A stretch of 64,000 bases of DNA. Source: Rhodanobacter sp. B04 (lineage in GTDB: Bacteria; Pseudomonadota; Gammaproteobacteria; Xanthomonadales; Rhodanobacteraceae). Both the position numbers and the translations under genes were made by a program. Positions 15,673 through 23,320 of this stretch are shown here, piece by piece. Where the stretch lies: assembly GCF_002001125.1 (NCBI RefSeq), contig NZ_MUNV01000012.1:62001-126000 (forward strand). Direction: 5' to 3'. The number at the start of each line of letters is the position of its first letter. Within the stretch, counting starts at the first letter, position 1. Below the pieces are notes generated by a model, which ran no database searches, was not told the DNA's origin, and saw only the letters and a program-made list of their open reading frames with translations.

Positions 15673-16443
15673 TCAGCCCGCGCGGATGGCCGCGTCGAGC
15701 AGATCGGCCGGCAGTGCCGAAGCAGCCCGTGCGATGCGCGAGAAACCGCGGTCACGGGCGGCTGCGGCCAGTCGCTCGCTGCTGACCACGGCGGTCGCCG
15801 CGCACAGTCGTGCCCATGCCGGCGGCGGCAGCAGCTGCTGCAGGTTCTGCAAGGCCTCCGCACTGGACAGCAGCACCTGGGCAGACGCCGGCAACTGCAG
15901 CACTGCATCGACATGCCGACGGTCCAGCCGCGGCGGCACCCGCCGATACACATGCAGCTCATCCAGCCGTGCGCAGCGTGCGGCGATCTGTTCCCGCAGC
16001 AGGCCACGACCGCCTTGCGCGCCGATCAGGGCCACGCGACGATCACGCAGGTCATGCAGGGCCGGGTGATCCAGCAGGCCCTCGCTATCCTGCCGCGGCG
16101 GCACCAGCGGCATGCGGACACCGTGCCGCTGCAAGGCCCGCGCCGTACCTTGGCCCACGGCCAGTAGCACCGCCCTGGTCCGCAGCGGCAACAACGCCGC
16201 GGCGAAACGCACCGCGGCCGGACTGGTAAAGATCACGACCTCGTCCCGCAGGGCGGCCCGGAGATCCTTGCTCACCCGGGTTTCATCGGCCACGCCACGC
16301 AGGGCCAGCCCGGGCAACAGCAAGGGTACGCCGCCGCGCACGCGGATCCGGCGCGCCAACGCCGCCGCGGTGCCCGCGGGGCGGGTGATCACCACGGTTC
16401 GGCCACACAGGCCCTCGTTGTTCACCCAGGATTGCCGCTGCAT
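15673..16443 (-). CDS. hemD: Uroporphyrinogen-III synthase
   Basis: The 256-residue enzyme closes and isomerises hydroxymethylbilane to uroporphyrinogen III in haem and sirohaem synthesis. This family diverges strongly, so the call rests on the overall pattern: TVVITRPAGTAAALARRI at the start, IFTSPAAVRFAAALL, AVGQGTARALQRHG, RVALIGAQGGRGLL, and VLLSSAEALQNLQQLL. The ATG at 16443 was chosen because the frame upstream (to 16689) overlaps the divergent thioesterase gene. The hemX-hemY neighbours support the call. hemC is not next to it. Confidence 0.88.
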   Translation of the reverse strand: MQRQSWVNNEGLCGRTVVITRPAGTAAALARRIRVRGGVPLLLPGLALRGVADETRVSKDLRAALRDEVVIFTSPAAVRFAAALLPLRTRAVLLAVGQGTARALQRHGVRMPLVPPRQDSEGLLDHPALHDLRDRRVALIGAQGGRGLLREQIAARCARLDELHVYRRVPPRLDRRHVDAVLQLPASAQVLLSSAEALQNLQQLLPPPAWARLCAATAVVSSERLAAAARDRGFSRIARAASALPADLLDAAIRAG

Positions 16444-16473
16444 CCGCACATCGCATCCGTCATGGCCATGGCC

Positions 16474-16499
16474 CCAGTGTAACGGTCGCCCTACACTGG
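16474..16499. promoter_or_regulatory. Symmetric divergent promoter element between hemD and a thioesterase gene
   Basis: CCAGTGTA and TACACTGG form perfect 8-bp inverted arms with a 10-base spacer. Because of the symmetry, a TACACT (four of six to the -10 consensus) faces outward on each strand at about the right distance from both genes. It may be a pair of back-to-back -10 boxes or an operator. Confidence 0.4.
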
Positions 16500-16522
16500 T
16501 AGGTCCCTTCCCCGGTACGGCC

Positions 16523-17005
16523 TTGATCGACGTGAGCGCCATTGACGACGCAACCACACCAGCGCAGCAGCTGATCCAGTTCATCCGTGACGAGATTCCG
16601 CTGGCCCGCGCGATGGATCTGCAACTGGGTGAATGCAACGACGACATGCTCAGCCTGCTGGCACCGCTGCCGCCGAACGTCAACGACAAGGGTTGTGCGT
16701 TCGGCGGCAGCCTGGTCAGCCTGATGACGCTCAGCGGCTGGGCGCTGGTGGAACTGGCACTGCGTCGGCAAGGCCATGACTGTGACGTGTTCGTGGCCGA
16801 ATCCAGCGTGCGCTACCTGGCGCCGTTGTGGCAGGACTTCCGCAGCGAATCGCGGCTGGCTGCCGAGGCCGACTGGAGCACGTTCTTCGGCACGCTGAAC
16901 GCACGCGGCAGGGCACGTATCGAGGTCGATTGCTTGATCCCCGGCGAGGATGGCAAGCCCGCTGCCACGCTGAACGCGCGCTTTGTCGCCAAGCGGCGCG
17001 GTTGA
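16523..17005 (+). CDS. Hot-dog thioesterase, YiiD C-terminal-domain type
   Basis: About 160 residues encode a single hot-dog fold like the C-terminal domain of E. coli YiiD (FabY). Visible are PPNVNDKGCAFGGSLVSLMTL, where the Asn/Asp and glycine-rich turn form the presumed active site, then ESSVRYLAPL and a final strand ATLNARFVAKRRG. It probably hydrolyses an acyl-CoA or acyl-ACP, but the substrate is unknown. There is no ATG: TTG at 16523 or GTG at 16532 are the possible starts, and the choice is uncertain. The acetyltransferase domain found in YiiD is absent. Confidence 0.75.
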   Translation: MIDVSAIDDATTPAQQLIQFIRDEIPLARAMDLQLGECNDDMLSLLAPLPPNVNDKGCAFGGSLVSLMTLSGWALVELALRRQGHDCDVFVAESSVRYLAPLWQDFRSESRLAAEADWSTFFGTLNARGRARIEVDCLIPGEDGKPAATLNARFVAKRRG

Positions 17006-17071
17006 GCCGGCACAGACGCAGACCGTCGCTTGCGGCAGAATGGGCGCGCCATTCATCGGGGAAGTCCACCC

Positions 17072-17485
17072 ATGCGCCGCATCCTGAGCCTTCTGATTGT
17101 CCTGTCCGCCGTGCTGCTGGCCGGCTGTGCCACCCAGTCGCGCAGCGATACACTGACCACCACGCTCACCGCCTACAGCAGCACGCTGCGCTGGGGTGAT
17201 TTCCAGAGCGCCGTGCAGTTCATCGACCCGAAGATCCGCGCCGATCATCCGCTGAGCAAGCTGGACATGGAGCGCTACCAGCAGGTGAAGGTCAGCGGAT
17301 ACGACGAAGGCGCCGGCCCGGTGCCGGCCGGCGAGGGTCAGGTGAAGCAGACCGTGCACATCAGCCTGGTCAACATCCACACCCAGACCGAGCGCACCAT
17401 CATTGATCACCAGACCTGGCACTACGACGAGAAAAGCAAGCACTGGTGGTTGATCAGCGGCCTGCCGGATATCACGCAGGACTGA
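17072..17485 (+). CDS. Small lipoprotein of unknown function
   Basis: The 137-residue precursor has a lipoprotein signal (MRRILSLLIVLSAVLLAGC, lipid-anchored Cys19). No Asp follows the Cys, so outer-membrane sorting is likely. The mature part of about 119 residues is a compact alpha/beta domain with HISLVNIHTQTERTIIDHQ and WHYDEKSKHWWLISG, resembling NTF2-like or DUF4878-type lipoproteins, but I cannot name the family. The ATG at 17072 follows GGGGAAG at a good distance and is preferred to one 14 codons upstream. Confidence 0.8.
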   Translation: MRRILSLLIVLSAVLLAGCATQSRSDTLTTTLTAYSSTLRWGDFQSAVQFIDPKIRADHPLSKLDMERYQQVKVSGYDEGAGPVPAGEGQVKQTVHISLVNIHTQTERTIIDHQTWHYDEKSKHWWLISGLPDITQD

Positions 17486-17537
17486 ACCCTCTGCGCCGAT
17501 TCGGTCAGCTGGCCGCCTGCCGGTCGCGTCCTGCCCG

Positions 17538-17543
17538 TATAAT
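17538..17543 (+). promoter_or_regulatory. Consensus -10 box before the rhodanese gene
   Basis: TATAAT stands 48 bases before the ATG at 17591. No clear -35 hexamer is present. It indicates a separate promoter for the rhodanese-fold gene. Confidence 0.4.
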
Positions 17544-17590
17544 CGCCGGTTTACCCGAGTCGGTGCGACCCACGCACCCGTGGACTGACG

Positions 17591-18037
17591 ATGAACGACA
17601 TCCTGCACAAGCTGCCCGAATTTATCGGCAATCATGCGGCCCTGGCGGCCCTGTTCGCGATCCTGCTGGTGGCGTTGATCGCCATGCAGATCGCCGAACT
17701 GTTCGGCAAGACCAAGGAGCTGACCCCGGCCGGCCTGACCCTGCTGATCAACCGCGAGACACCGCTGCTGATCGACCTGTCCTCGATCGCCGACTTCGAG
17801 AAGATGCACGTGCCCGGTGCGAAGCACGTGGCGATGAGCCAGTTCGATCCGGAAAACAAGGATCTGGCCAAGGCCAAGGAACTGCCGGTGGTGGTGATGG
17901 ACAAGGATGGCCGCGGCAATTCGATCAAGGCCGCGCAGCGGCTGGTCAAGGCCGGCTTCGTCAAGGTGCATACGCTCGGCGGCGGCGTGCTGGCCTGGCA
18001 CGCGGCGCAGCTGCCGGTGGCCAAGGGCAACAAGTAG
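17591..18037 (+). CDS. Membrane-anchored rhodanese-fold protein lacking the catalytic cysteine
   Basis: The 148-residue protein has an N-terminal membrane helix (about 17-36, AALAALFAILLVALIAMQI) and a rhodanese domain (about 45-140) with LLIDLSSIADFEKMHVPGAKHVAM and a closing VHTLGGGVLAWHAAQLPV. This is the YibN arrangement. At the place of the active-site loop, usually beginning with Cys, it has MDKDGRGNS, and the whole protein contains no cysteine, so it cannot act as a persulfide sulfurtransferase. A binding or scaffolding role is an inference. In many gammaproteobacteria yibN precedes grxC and secB; here those are not adjacent. Confidence 0.85.
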   Translation: MNDILHKLPEFIGNHAALAALFAILLVALIAMQIAELFGKTKELTPAGLTLLINRETPLLIDLSSIADFEKMHVPGAKHVAMSQFDPENKDLAKAKELPVVVMDKDGRGNSIKAAQRLVKAGFVKVHTLGGGVLAWHAAQLPVAKGNK

Positions 18038-18050
18038 CAGGAGTGCGTTG

Positions 18051-18113
18051 AGAGGAGTGAGGAGTGAGAGAAGGCATGCACAGCGACGCTCTTCTCTCAC
18101 TCCTCACTCCTTT
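18051..18113. repeat. GGAGTGAGAG-family inverted repeat, copy 1
   Basis: A purine-rich 22-base arm (18051-18072) and a pyrimidine-rich arm (18092-18113) match at 21 of 22 positions; the arms begin AGAGGAGTGAGGAGTGAGAG. The 19-base centre holds GCATGCACAGCG. The repeat lies between the rhodanese gene and the convergent flavin reductase gene, whose stop codon (18104-18106) is inside the right arm. Related copies occur at 56371-56470 and 62341-62441. Confidence 0.85.
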
Positions 18114-19186
18114 TCTCTCACTTCTCCGCTGTCATGGATCCCAGCGCGAGCGGCAATGATCTGCGCCAGCACGTCCGGCGCGTAGTCGAACGAGTCGTAG
18201 TAAAGCCGCTCTTCCGGCAGGCCGGCATCCAGAAACAGCGGGTGACCCGCATCGATCATCGCCGGCGGCCCGCTCATGTACAGATCGTGGCCGGACAGGT
18301 CAGGCTGATCCCGCAGCACCGCCTCATGCACCAGACCCGTGCGCAGACCCTCGGCCTGATCCGGATCGGACACCACCGCGTGGAACTGCAGGTTCGGCAC
18401 CTCGCGCGCCCAGTGCTCGGCCAACGGAAGCAGGTACAGATCCGCCGCCGTGCGCGCACCCCAGTACACCTGCATCGGCCGGCGCGTGCCCAGCGCGATG
18501 AAATGCTCGACGATCGCCTTGACCGGCGCGAAACCGGTGCCGCCGGCCATGAACAGCATCGGCCGCTCCGAATCCTCGCGCGGCACGAAGGTGCCCAGCG
18601 GACCCTCGATGCGCAGGTGGTCGCCCACTTTCAGCGTGTCGTTGACCCACGAGGTGAAGCCGCCGCCCGCCACGTGCCGCACATGCAGTTCGATCATGCC
18701 GTCCGCCTGCGGGCCGTTGGCGATCGAGAACGGTCGCCGTTTGCCGTCCTCCAGCAACACGTCCACATACTGGCCGGGCAACCGGTTGAGCCGGCGCTCG
18801 CCGTGCGCAGGCAGCAGGCGTAGGCCGATCACATCGGGTGCCAGCTGCCATTTTTCGGTCACCACCATGCCGAGCTGGCGCCGCGCGATGTCCTCGACCG
18901 AGGTCACTTCGCGCGCCTCCAGCAGCAGGTCGCTGCTCGGCACCGCCTGGCACAACAGCACCGCATGGTGTGCCAGTGCGCTGGCGCTCAATGCCAGCGG
19001 CGGATTGCGCGGGTACTCGCAATACCCCTGCAGCAAGGTCGCCTTGCAGCTGCCGCAGACACCGGCCCGGCAGGAATACGGCAACGCCACGCCTGCCCGC
19101 TGCGCCGCTTCCAGCACGGTCTCACCGGTGGCGACCGAAAACTGGCGGCCGGAGGATTTAAGGGTAACGGTAAACACCAGGTGCAT
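18104..19186 (-). CDS. Ferredoxin-type 2Fe-2S / FAD / NAD(P)H reductase (AscD-like)
   Basis: The 360-residue electron-transfer protein has three domains. A plant-type 2Fe-2S domain has Cys39, 44, 47 and 79 (YSCRAGVCGSC, then a distant Cys). A FAD domain (about 100-200) has RPFSIANGP. A NAD(P)H domain has FMAGGTGFAPVKAIVEH, and the protein nears its end with YMSGPPAMIDA. This is the architecture of the reductases annotated as CDP-6-deoxy-glucoseen reductase and of oxygenase reductases; the acceptor here is unknown. The start at 19186 was preferred to an ATG nine codons earlier. The last seven residues, GEVREKE, and the stop codon are encoded by the inverted repeat at 18051-18113, so the C-terminus has been recently altered or extended. 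Confidence 0.88.
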   Translation of the reverse strand: MHLVFTVTLKSSGRQFSVATGETVLEAAQRAGVALPYSCRAGVCGSCKATLLQGYCEYPRNPPLALSASALAHHAVLLCQAVPSSDLLLEAREVTSVEDIARRQLGMVVTEKWQLAPDVIGLRLLPAHGERRLNRLPGQYVDVLLEDGKRRPFSIANGPQADGMIELHVRHVAGGGFTSWVNDTLKVGDHLRIEGPLGTFVPREDSERPMLFMAGGTGFAPVKAIVEHFIALGTRRPMQVYWGARTAADLYLLPLAEHWAREVPNLQFHAVVSDPDQAEGLRTGLVHEAVLRDQPDLSGHDLYMSGPPAMIDAGHPLFLDAGLPEERLYYDSFDYAPDVLAQIIAARAGIHDSGEVREKE

Positions 19187-19240
19187 TGTCGTTGCGATCG
19201 CAGCGGACAACAATGCGGGCTCGGCAAACAGGAATCAACG

Positions 19241-19681
19241 ATGAGCCTCTGGAAACAGCCCACCGACCTGGCGCGGATCAACGCCTGGAGCGCGAATACG
19301 ATGATGGAGACGCTGGGCATACGCATCACCGCGATCGGCGACGACTGGCTGCAGGGCACCATGCCGGTCGACCATCGCACCCACCAGCCGTACGGCCTGC
19401 TGCACGGCGGCGCCTCGGTGGTGCTGGCCGAGACCTTGGGCAGCAGCGCGGCGATGCTAACGCTCGATCCGGAGAAGGAGCTCGCGGTCGGCCTCGACAT
19501 CAACGCCAACCATATCCGCGGCGTGCGCAGCGGCATCGTCACCGGCACCGCGAAGATGCTGCATATCGGTCGCTCCACCCAGGTGTGGGAAATCCGCATC
19601 GAGAGCGAGGAAGGCGCGCTGGTATGCATCTCGCGCATCACCATGGCGGTGGTGCCGGCACGCGTCGTGGGCCCGCGTTGA
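19241..19681 (+). CDS. PaaI/YdiI-type hot-dog thioesterase
   Basis: The 146-residue hot-dog protein has the PaaI pattern: MPVDHRTHQPYGLLHGGASVVLAET, in which the Gly-Gly-turn and the Glu of AET are the catalytic features in YdiI-like enzymes, and GLDINANHIRGVRSGIVTGTA. YdiI acts on aromatic acyl-CoAs such as dihydroxynaphthoyl-CoA; the substrate here is not shown. A GGAATC stretch precedes the ATG. The TGA overlaps the TTG start of the kinase gene by three bases, suggesting a two-gene unit. Confidence 0.88.
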   Translation: MSLWKQPTDLARINAWSANTMMETLGIRITAIGDDWLQGTMPVDHRTHQPYGLLHGGASVVLAETLGSSAAMLTLDPEKELAVGLDINANHIRGVRSGIVTGTAKMLHIGRSTQVWEIRIESEEGALVCISRITMAVVPARVVGPR

Positions 19682-20625
19682 ACGACACGCCGTACGCCAA
19701 CCTCAGCCCCGACCTCGTACTCGATGCGGTCGCCGCCTGCGGCTTGTGGCCGGACGGCCGTTTGCTTGCGCTGAACAGCTACGAAAACCGGGTGTGGCAA
19801 GTTGGGCTGGAAGATACCGCGCCGGTGATTGCGAAGTTCTACCGCCCCGGCCGCTGGAGCGACGCGGCGATCGTCGAGGAGCACACGTTTGCCCAGGAAC
19901 TGGCGGCGGCCGAGTTGCCGGTGGTCGCGCCGCTCGTGTTCGGTGGCCGCACCATGCTGCTGCACGACGGTTTCCGCTACGCGCTGACCCCGCGCCGCGG
20001 TGGTCGCGCACCGGAACTGGAAGCGTCCGATCAACTGCAATGGCTGGGGCGACTGATCGCGCGCATGCACGTCGTCGGTGCGCGCCAGCCGTTTGCTCAT
20101 CGCGGTCGGCTCGATCGCGACACCATGGTGCAGCAACCGATGCAGGCAGTACTCGAGTCGTCCTTGCTGCCGGCATCGCTGCAGACGAATTACCGGGCGG
20201 CGGCGATGCGCATCGATGCCGCGATTGCCTTGCGCCTTGAAGCGGTCGGCCCGGTGCGGCAGCTGCGCCTGCACGGCGACTGCCATCCCGGCAACGTGCT
20301 GTGGACCGATGAGGGCCCGCACTTCGTCGACCTCGACGATGCGCGCACCGGCCCGGCGGTGCAGGACCTGTGGATGCTCGCCGGCGACGAGCGTGCGATG
20401 AATGCAGTGCTCGAGGGCTATCGCCAGTTCCGCGATTTCGACGACGGCGAACTGCTGCTGATCCCGGCGCTACGCGCCATGCGCCAGCTGCACTACGCCG
20501 GCTGGATCGCTGCGCGCTGGCATGACCCGGCGTTTCCCGCCGCGTTCCCGTTCGCCGCCGAGTCGCGCTGGTGGGAGCAGCACATCGCCGACCTGCATGA
20601 ACTGGTTGACGAACTCGCCACGTGA
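19678..20625 (+). CDS. srkA: SrkA/YihE-type stress-response protein kinase
   Basis: The 315-residue protein has the aminoglycoside-phosphotransferase-like kinase fold of E. coli SrkA (YihE, RdoA), which phosphorylates Ser/Thr and protects stressed cells. Visible are NSYENRVWQVGLED at the nucleotide loop, VIAKFYRPGRWSD with the ATP-binding Lys, the catalytic loop LHGDCHPGNVLW, and the metal-binding Asp in FVDLDDARTGPAVQDLWML. The start is TTG at 19678, overlapping the thioesterase stop codon; no ATG fits. The length agrees with the family (about 328). Confidence 0.88.
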   Translation: MNDTPYANLSPDLVLDAVAACGLWPDGRLLALNSYENRVWQVGLEDTAPVIAKFYRPGRWSDAAIVEEHTFAQELAAAELPVVAPLVFGGRTMLLHDGFRYALTPRRGGRAPELEASDQLQWLGRLIARMHVVGARQPFAHRGRLDRDTMVQQPMQAVLESSLLPASLQTNYRAAAMRIDAAIALRLEAVGPVRQLRLHGDCHPGNVLWTDEGPHFVDLDDARTGPAVQDLWMLAGDERAMNAVLEGYRQFRDFDDGELLLIPALRAMRQLHYAGWIAARWHDPAFPAAFPFAAESRWWEQHIADLHELVDELAT

Positions 20626-20652
20626 TGGAATAGGCGCAGGGGGAAATAACCG

Positions 20653-21147
20653 ATGACGACGATCCATGAAACCCACTAGCTGGTGCGTGCCATCTGCGTG
20701 ACGCTGGGCGCGGGCGCGGTGATTGGCATCATGCTCGGCATCATGGCCATGGGTGCACCCCAACTCGGGGCGCGATTGATATGCGCAATGGCCGTCCTGA
20801 TGTATCTGACCATTGGCGCGGCGGCCGTAGGACTCTGGTTCGGCGAAGACCTCGGGCTGCAGTGGACGCGCCTGCTGCTGCTCGCGCAGATTCCCGTGAT
20901 CCAATCGACCGGCTTCACCTACGTGTTCTACACCGGCGCGATCGGCCTGCTTTATGGCGGCAGCGAATTCGGCCTGCGCGGCCTGCTCGGTTCGTCGTTC
21001 ATGCTGGCCATTCGTCCCGGTGCCACGTCGGAAGTCCACTTCATTATCGGCGCCAATGTGCTGGCAATCGCCATGCTGGGCGTACTCCTGCGCGTCGATC
21101 TGATGCCCTCTCCGCAGCCTCCGCCACTACCGCGGGCATGCGAATAG
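20653..21147 (+). pseudogene. Membrane protein gene interrupted by an amber codon at position 9
   Basis: A well-placed ATG at 20653 follows AGGGGGA. The frame reads MTTIHETH and then meets TAG at 20677-20679, after which it stays open to 21147. The remaining part could restart at GTG 20683 and gives a 154-residue protein with four predicted membrane helices (for example AGAVIGIMLGIMAMG, LICAMAVLMYLTIGAAAVGL). One C-to-T change of CAG would explain the stop. I do not recognise the family. Either the gene is dead, or it is translated from the GTG, which has no good ribosome-binding site. A sequencing error is possible. Confidence 0.6.
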
Positions 21148-21277
21148 CTGCACGGCTGTCGCAAGAACCTCTCTGCACTCGTGTGCTTCGTGCCGCATGC
21201 GACCATCGAGGAAGCATGTGTCGTGCTGATCGCCTGGCGGCTCGGCTAAGCTTGCGTCTTTGTCAGCGAGGCCATGC

Positions 21278-21715
21278 ATGCGCACCATCCTGTTCCGCCT
21301 GATCGGCATCCTCGAAATCGGCGGCGGCCTGTATGGCGTGGCGGCGATGCTGCATCGGCTGCTGCCGTTCGGCCCGGCCCACGAAAGCGTGATCGCGCTG
21401 CTCGGCCTGGCGCTGTACGGGTTTGTGCTGGCATCCGGCGTGCAGTTGCTCGATGGCAGCGATCGTGGCGTGCGCATGTCCGGCTGGGCGCAGCTGCTGC
21501 AGCTGCCGCTGATCGCGCTGCCGGTGTTCAGCTATGCGCTGCATTGCGGCGCTTTCGTGAATGTGTTCGCCACGCTGCAAGCCGCGCCGCGGCTGGGCAT
21601 CGACTGGCATTTCGGCAGCCAGGGTTTTGTGCTGGCCTTGGCCGGCCCTGGCGTCTCGCGGCTGGGCATCAACCTGCTGGCCCTGCTGTCGTGGCTGGTA
21701 CTCCGGCTGCGCTGA
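21278..21715 (+). CDS. Four-helix membrane protein of unknown function
   Basis: The 145-residue product is hydrophobic throughout, with helices near 4-24, 38-60, 68-88 and 120-142. Between the last two is a soluble loop with APRLGIDWHFGSQG. It begins MRTILFRLIGILEIGGGLYG; a second ATG lies four bases upstream in another frame. No family is recognised. It lies between the broken membrane gene and a VOC protein in the same direction, with no sign of an operon beyond proximity. Confidence 0.65.
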   Translation: MRTILFRLIGILEIGGGLYGVAAMLHRLLPFGPAHESVIALLGLALYGFVLASGVQLLDGSDRGVRMSGWAQLLQLPLIALPVFSYALHCGAFVNVFATLQAAPRLGIDWHFGSQGFVLALAGPGVSRLGINLLALLSWLVLRLR

Positions 21716-21756
21716 GCCATTCACTCAATTCGATCGTTCACGCACCGGAGCCGAGC

Positions 21757-22092
21757 ATGGCGCGTCCCAATTACATCGAACTGCCAGCCAGCGATATCGC
21801 GGCGGCCAAAGCCTTCTACACTCAGGCATTCGGCTGGGAGCTGACCGGTTTCGGACCGACCTACGCCTGCACCATGACCGGCGATGTTGATATCGGCCTG
21901 CAAGGCGACTTGGCCGAAGCCGCCCGCGCGCCGTTGCCGGTGATCGCGGTGGACGACCTGGAGGCCGCGCTGGCCGCGGTCATTGCGGCCGGGGCCCGTA
22001 TCGTGCGGCCGATCTTCGGATTTCCCGGTGGTCGCCGCTTCCAGTTTCTCGATCCGCACGGCAATGAGCTGGCGGTGATGCAGGCCGATTGA
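21757..22092 (+). CDS. VOC-family (glyoxalase-like) protein
   Basis: A 111-residue single VOC module: NYIELPASDIAAAKAFYTQAFGWEL, then the second half-strand PVIAVDDLEAALAAVIAAGARIV, and the closing FPGGRRFQFLDPHGNELAVMQ with the Glu that usually binds metal. Such short proteins dimerise and act as lyases, dioxygenases or antibiotic-binding proteins; no substrate can be assigned. The Asn/Glu in the first strand may complete a metal site. Confidence 0.85.
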   Translation: MARPNYIELPASDIAAAKAFYTQAFGWELTGFGPTYACTMTGDVDIGLQGDLAEAARAPLPVIAVDDLEAALAAVIAAGARIVRPIFGFPGGRRFQFLDPHGNELAVMQAD

Positions 22093-22129
22093 GGCCTGCT
22101 CGACGGGGCGCGCACGCTATCATGGGCGA

Positions 22130-23320
22130 ATGAAATCTCCCGACCAGTTGCCGCAGGCACCGAGCCTGCCCGTCATTCGCCTGAAATCCGATCGCAACCC
22201 CGGTCACCCGTGGGTGTGGTCGGCGCAGATCTACAAGCCGGAATCGAAGCTGCCGCCGGGCAGCGTGGTCGAGGTGCAGGACGCGAAGGACCGTTTCGTC
22301 GGCCGCGCGTTCTGGAACGGCCATGCGCGGATTGCCTTGCGCCTGCTCGACAGTCATCCGGGCCAGGCGATCGATGCGGACTGGATCGCCGCACGCATCG
22401 CCCGTGCCGTGCAGCTGCGCCGCGAGTGGCTGCAGCTCGACCAGCTCAGCGATGCCTGGCGCGTGGTGCACAGCGAAGGCGACGGCCTGTCCGGACTGAT
22501 CGTCGACCGTTACGCCGACGTCCTCGTGATCGAATACTTTGCCGCCGGCATGTGGCGTTTCCGCGAGGCGATCCACGCCGCGCTGCTCGACCATTTCCCC
22601 GGCGCCCAGTTGTACTGGTTCGCCGAGTCGCATGTGCAGAAGCAGGAATCGTTCGACTGTCGCAGCCCCGACGTGCCGGCAGCGTTCGAGGTGCACGAGC
22701 ACGGCCTGCGCTTCCATGCCGCGCCCGGCTCCGGCCACAAGACCGGCTTCTTCGCCGACCAGCGCGACAACCGCAAGCGCTTCGCCGAACTGGCCAAGGG
22801 GCGCCGCGTGCTCGACCTGTGCTGCAACGCCGGCGGTTTCGCCGTGCATGCGATGGCGGCCGGCGCGCGCGAAGCGGTCGGGGTCGATCTGGATGCAGGC
22901 ATCCTGGAGATCGCCCGCGCCAACGCCAACGCCAACAATGTCACCGTGAGTTTCGAGCAGTCCGACATCTTCGACTGGGTGCGCGCTGCGGTCGCGCGCG
23001 GCGAGCAGTACGACGCAGTGATCCTCGACCCGGCCAAGCTCACCCGCGACCGCAGCAAGGTGATGGACGCGCTGAAGAAATACTTCGCGATGAACCGCAT
23101 GGCACTGGACATCATCCCGCCGGGCGGCCTGCTGCTGACCTGCTCGTGTACCGGCCTGGTCGGCGAAAGCGAATTCCTGGAAATGCTGCGCCGGGTCGCG
23201 CTCAACGCCGGCCGTGAGATCCAGGTACTGGAAGTGCGTGGCGCCGGGGCCGACCATCCGTTCCGCACCGATGTACCGGAAGGGCGTTATCTGAAGGCGG
23301 TGTTCTGCCGGGTGGAATAA
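22130..23320 (+). CDS. rlmI: Class I SAM-dependent 23S rRNA methyltransferase, RlmI type
   Basis: The 396 residues match RlmI, which makes 5-methylcytosine at position 1962 of 23S rRNA. An N-terminal PUA RNA-binding domain starts with RLKSDRNPGHPWVWSAQIY. A linker with DGLSGLIVDRYADVLVIE follows. The Rossmann domain has GHKTGFFADQRDNR, VLDLCCNAGGFAVHAM, GVDLDAGIL and VILDPAKL. The catalytic cysteine motif TCSCTGLV is typical of this group. The start is preceded by a TATCAT -10-like box. Other members of the group are close, so the exact target base is inferred. Confidence 0.85.
   Translation: MKSPDQLPQAPSLPVIRLKSDRNPGHPWVWSAQIYKPESKLPPGSVVEVQDAKDRFVGRAFWNGHARIALRLLDSHPGQAIDADWIAARIARAVQLRREWLQLDQLSDAWRVVHSEGDGLSGLIVDRYADVLVIEYFAAGMWRFREAIHAALLDHFPGAQLYWFAESHVQKQESFDCRSPDVPAAFEVHEHGLRFHAAPGSGHKTGFFADQRDNRKRFAELAKGRRVLDLCCNAGGFAVHAMAAGAREAVGVDLDAGILEIARANANANNVTVSFEQSDIFDWVRAAVARGEQYDAVILDPAKLTRDRSKVMDALKKYFAMNRMALDIIPPGGLLLTCSCTGLVGESEFLEMLRRVALNAGREIQVLEVRGAGADHPFRTDVPEGRYLKAVFCRVE

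Noticed and set aside
18051..18113. Calling the GGAGTGAGAG hairpins simple rho-independent terminators
   Set aside because: The stems are purine/pyrimidine tracts, not GC-rich, no T run follows, and stop codons lie inside the arms; repeat family fits better.
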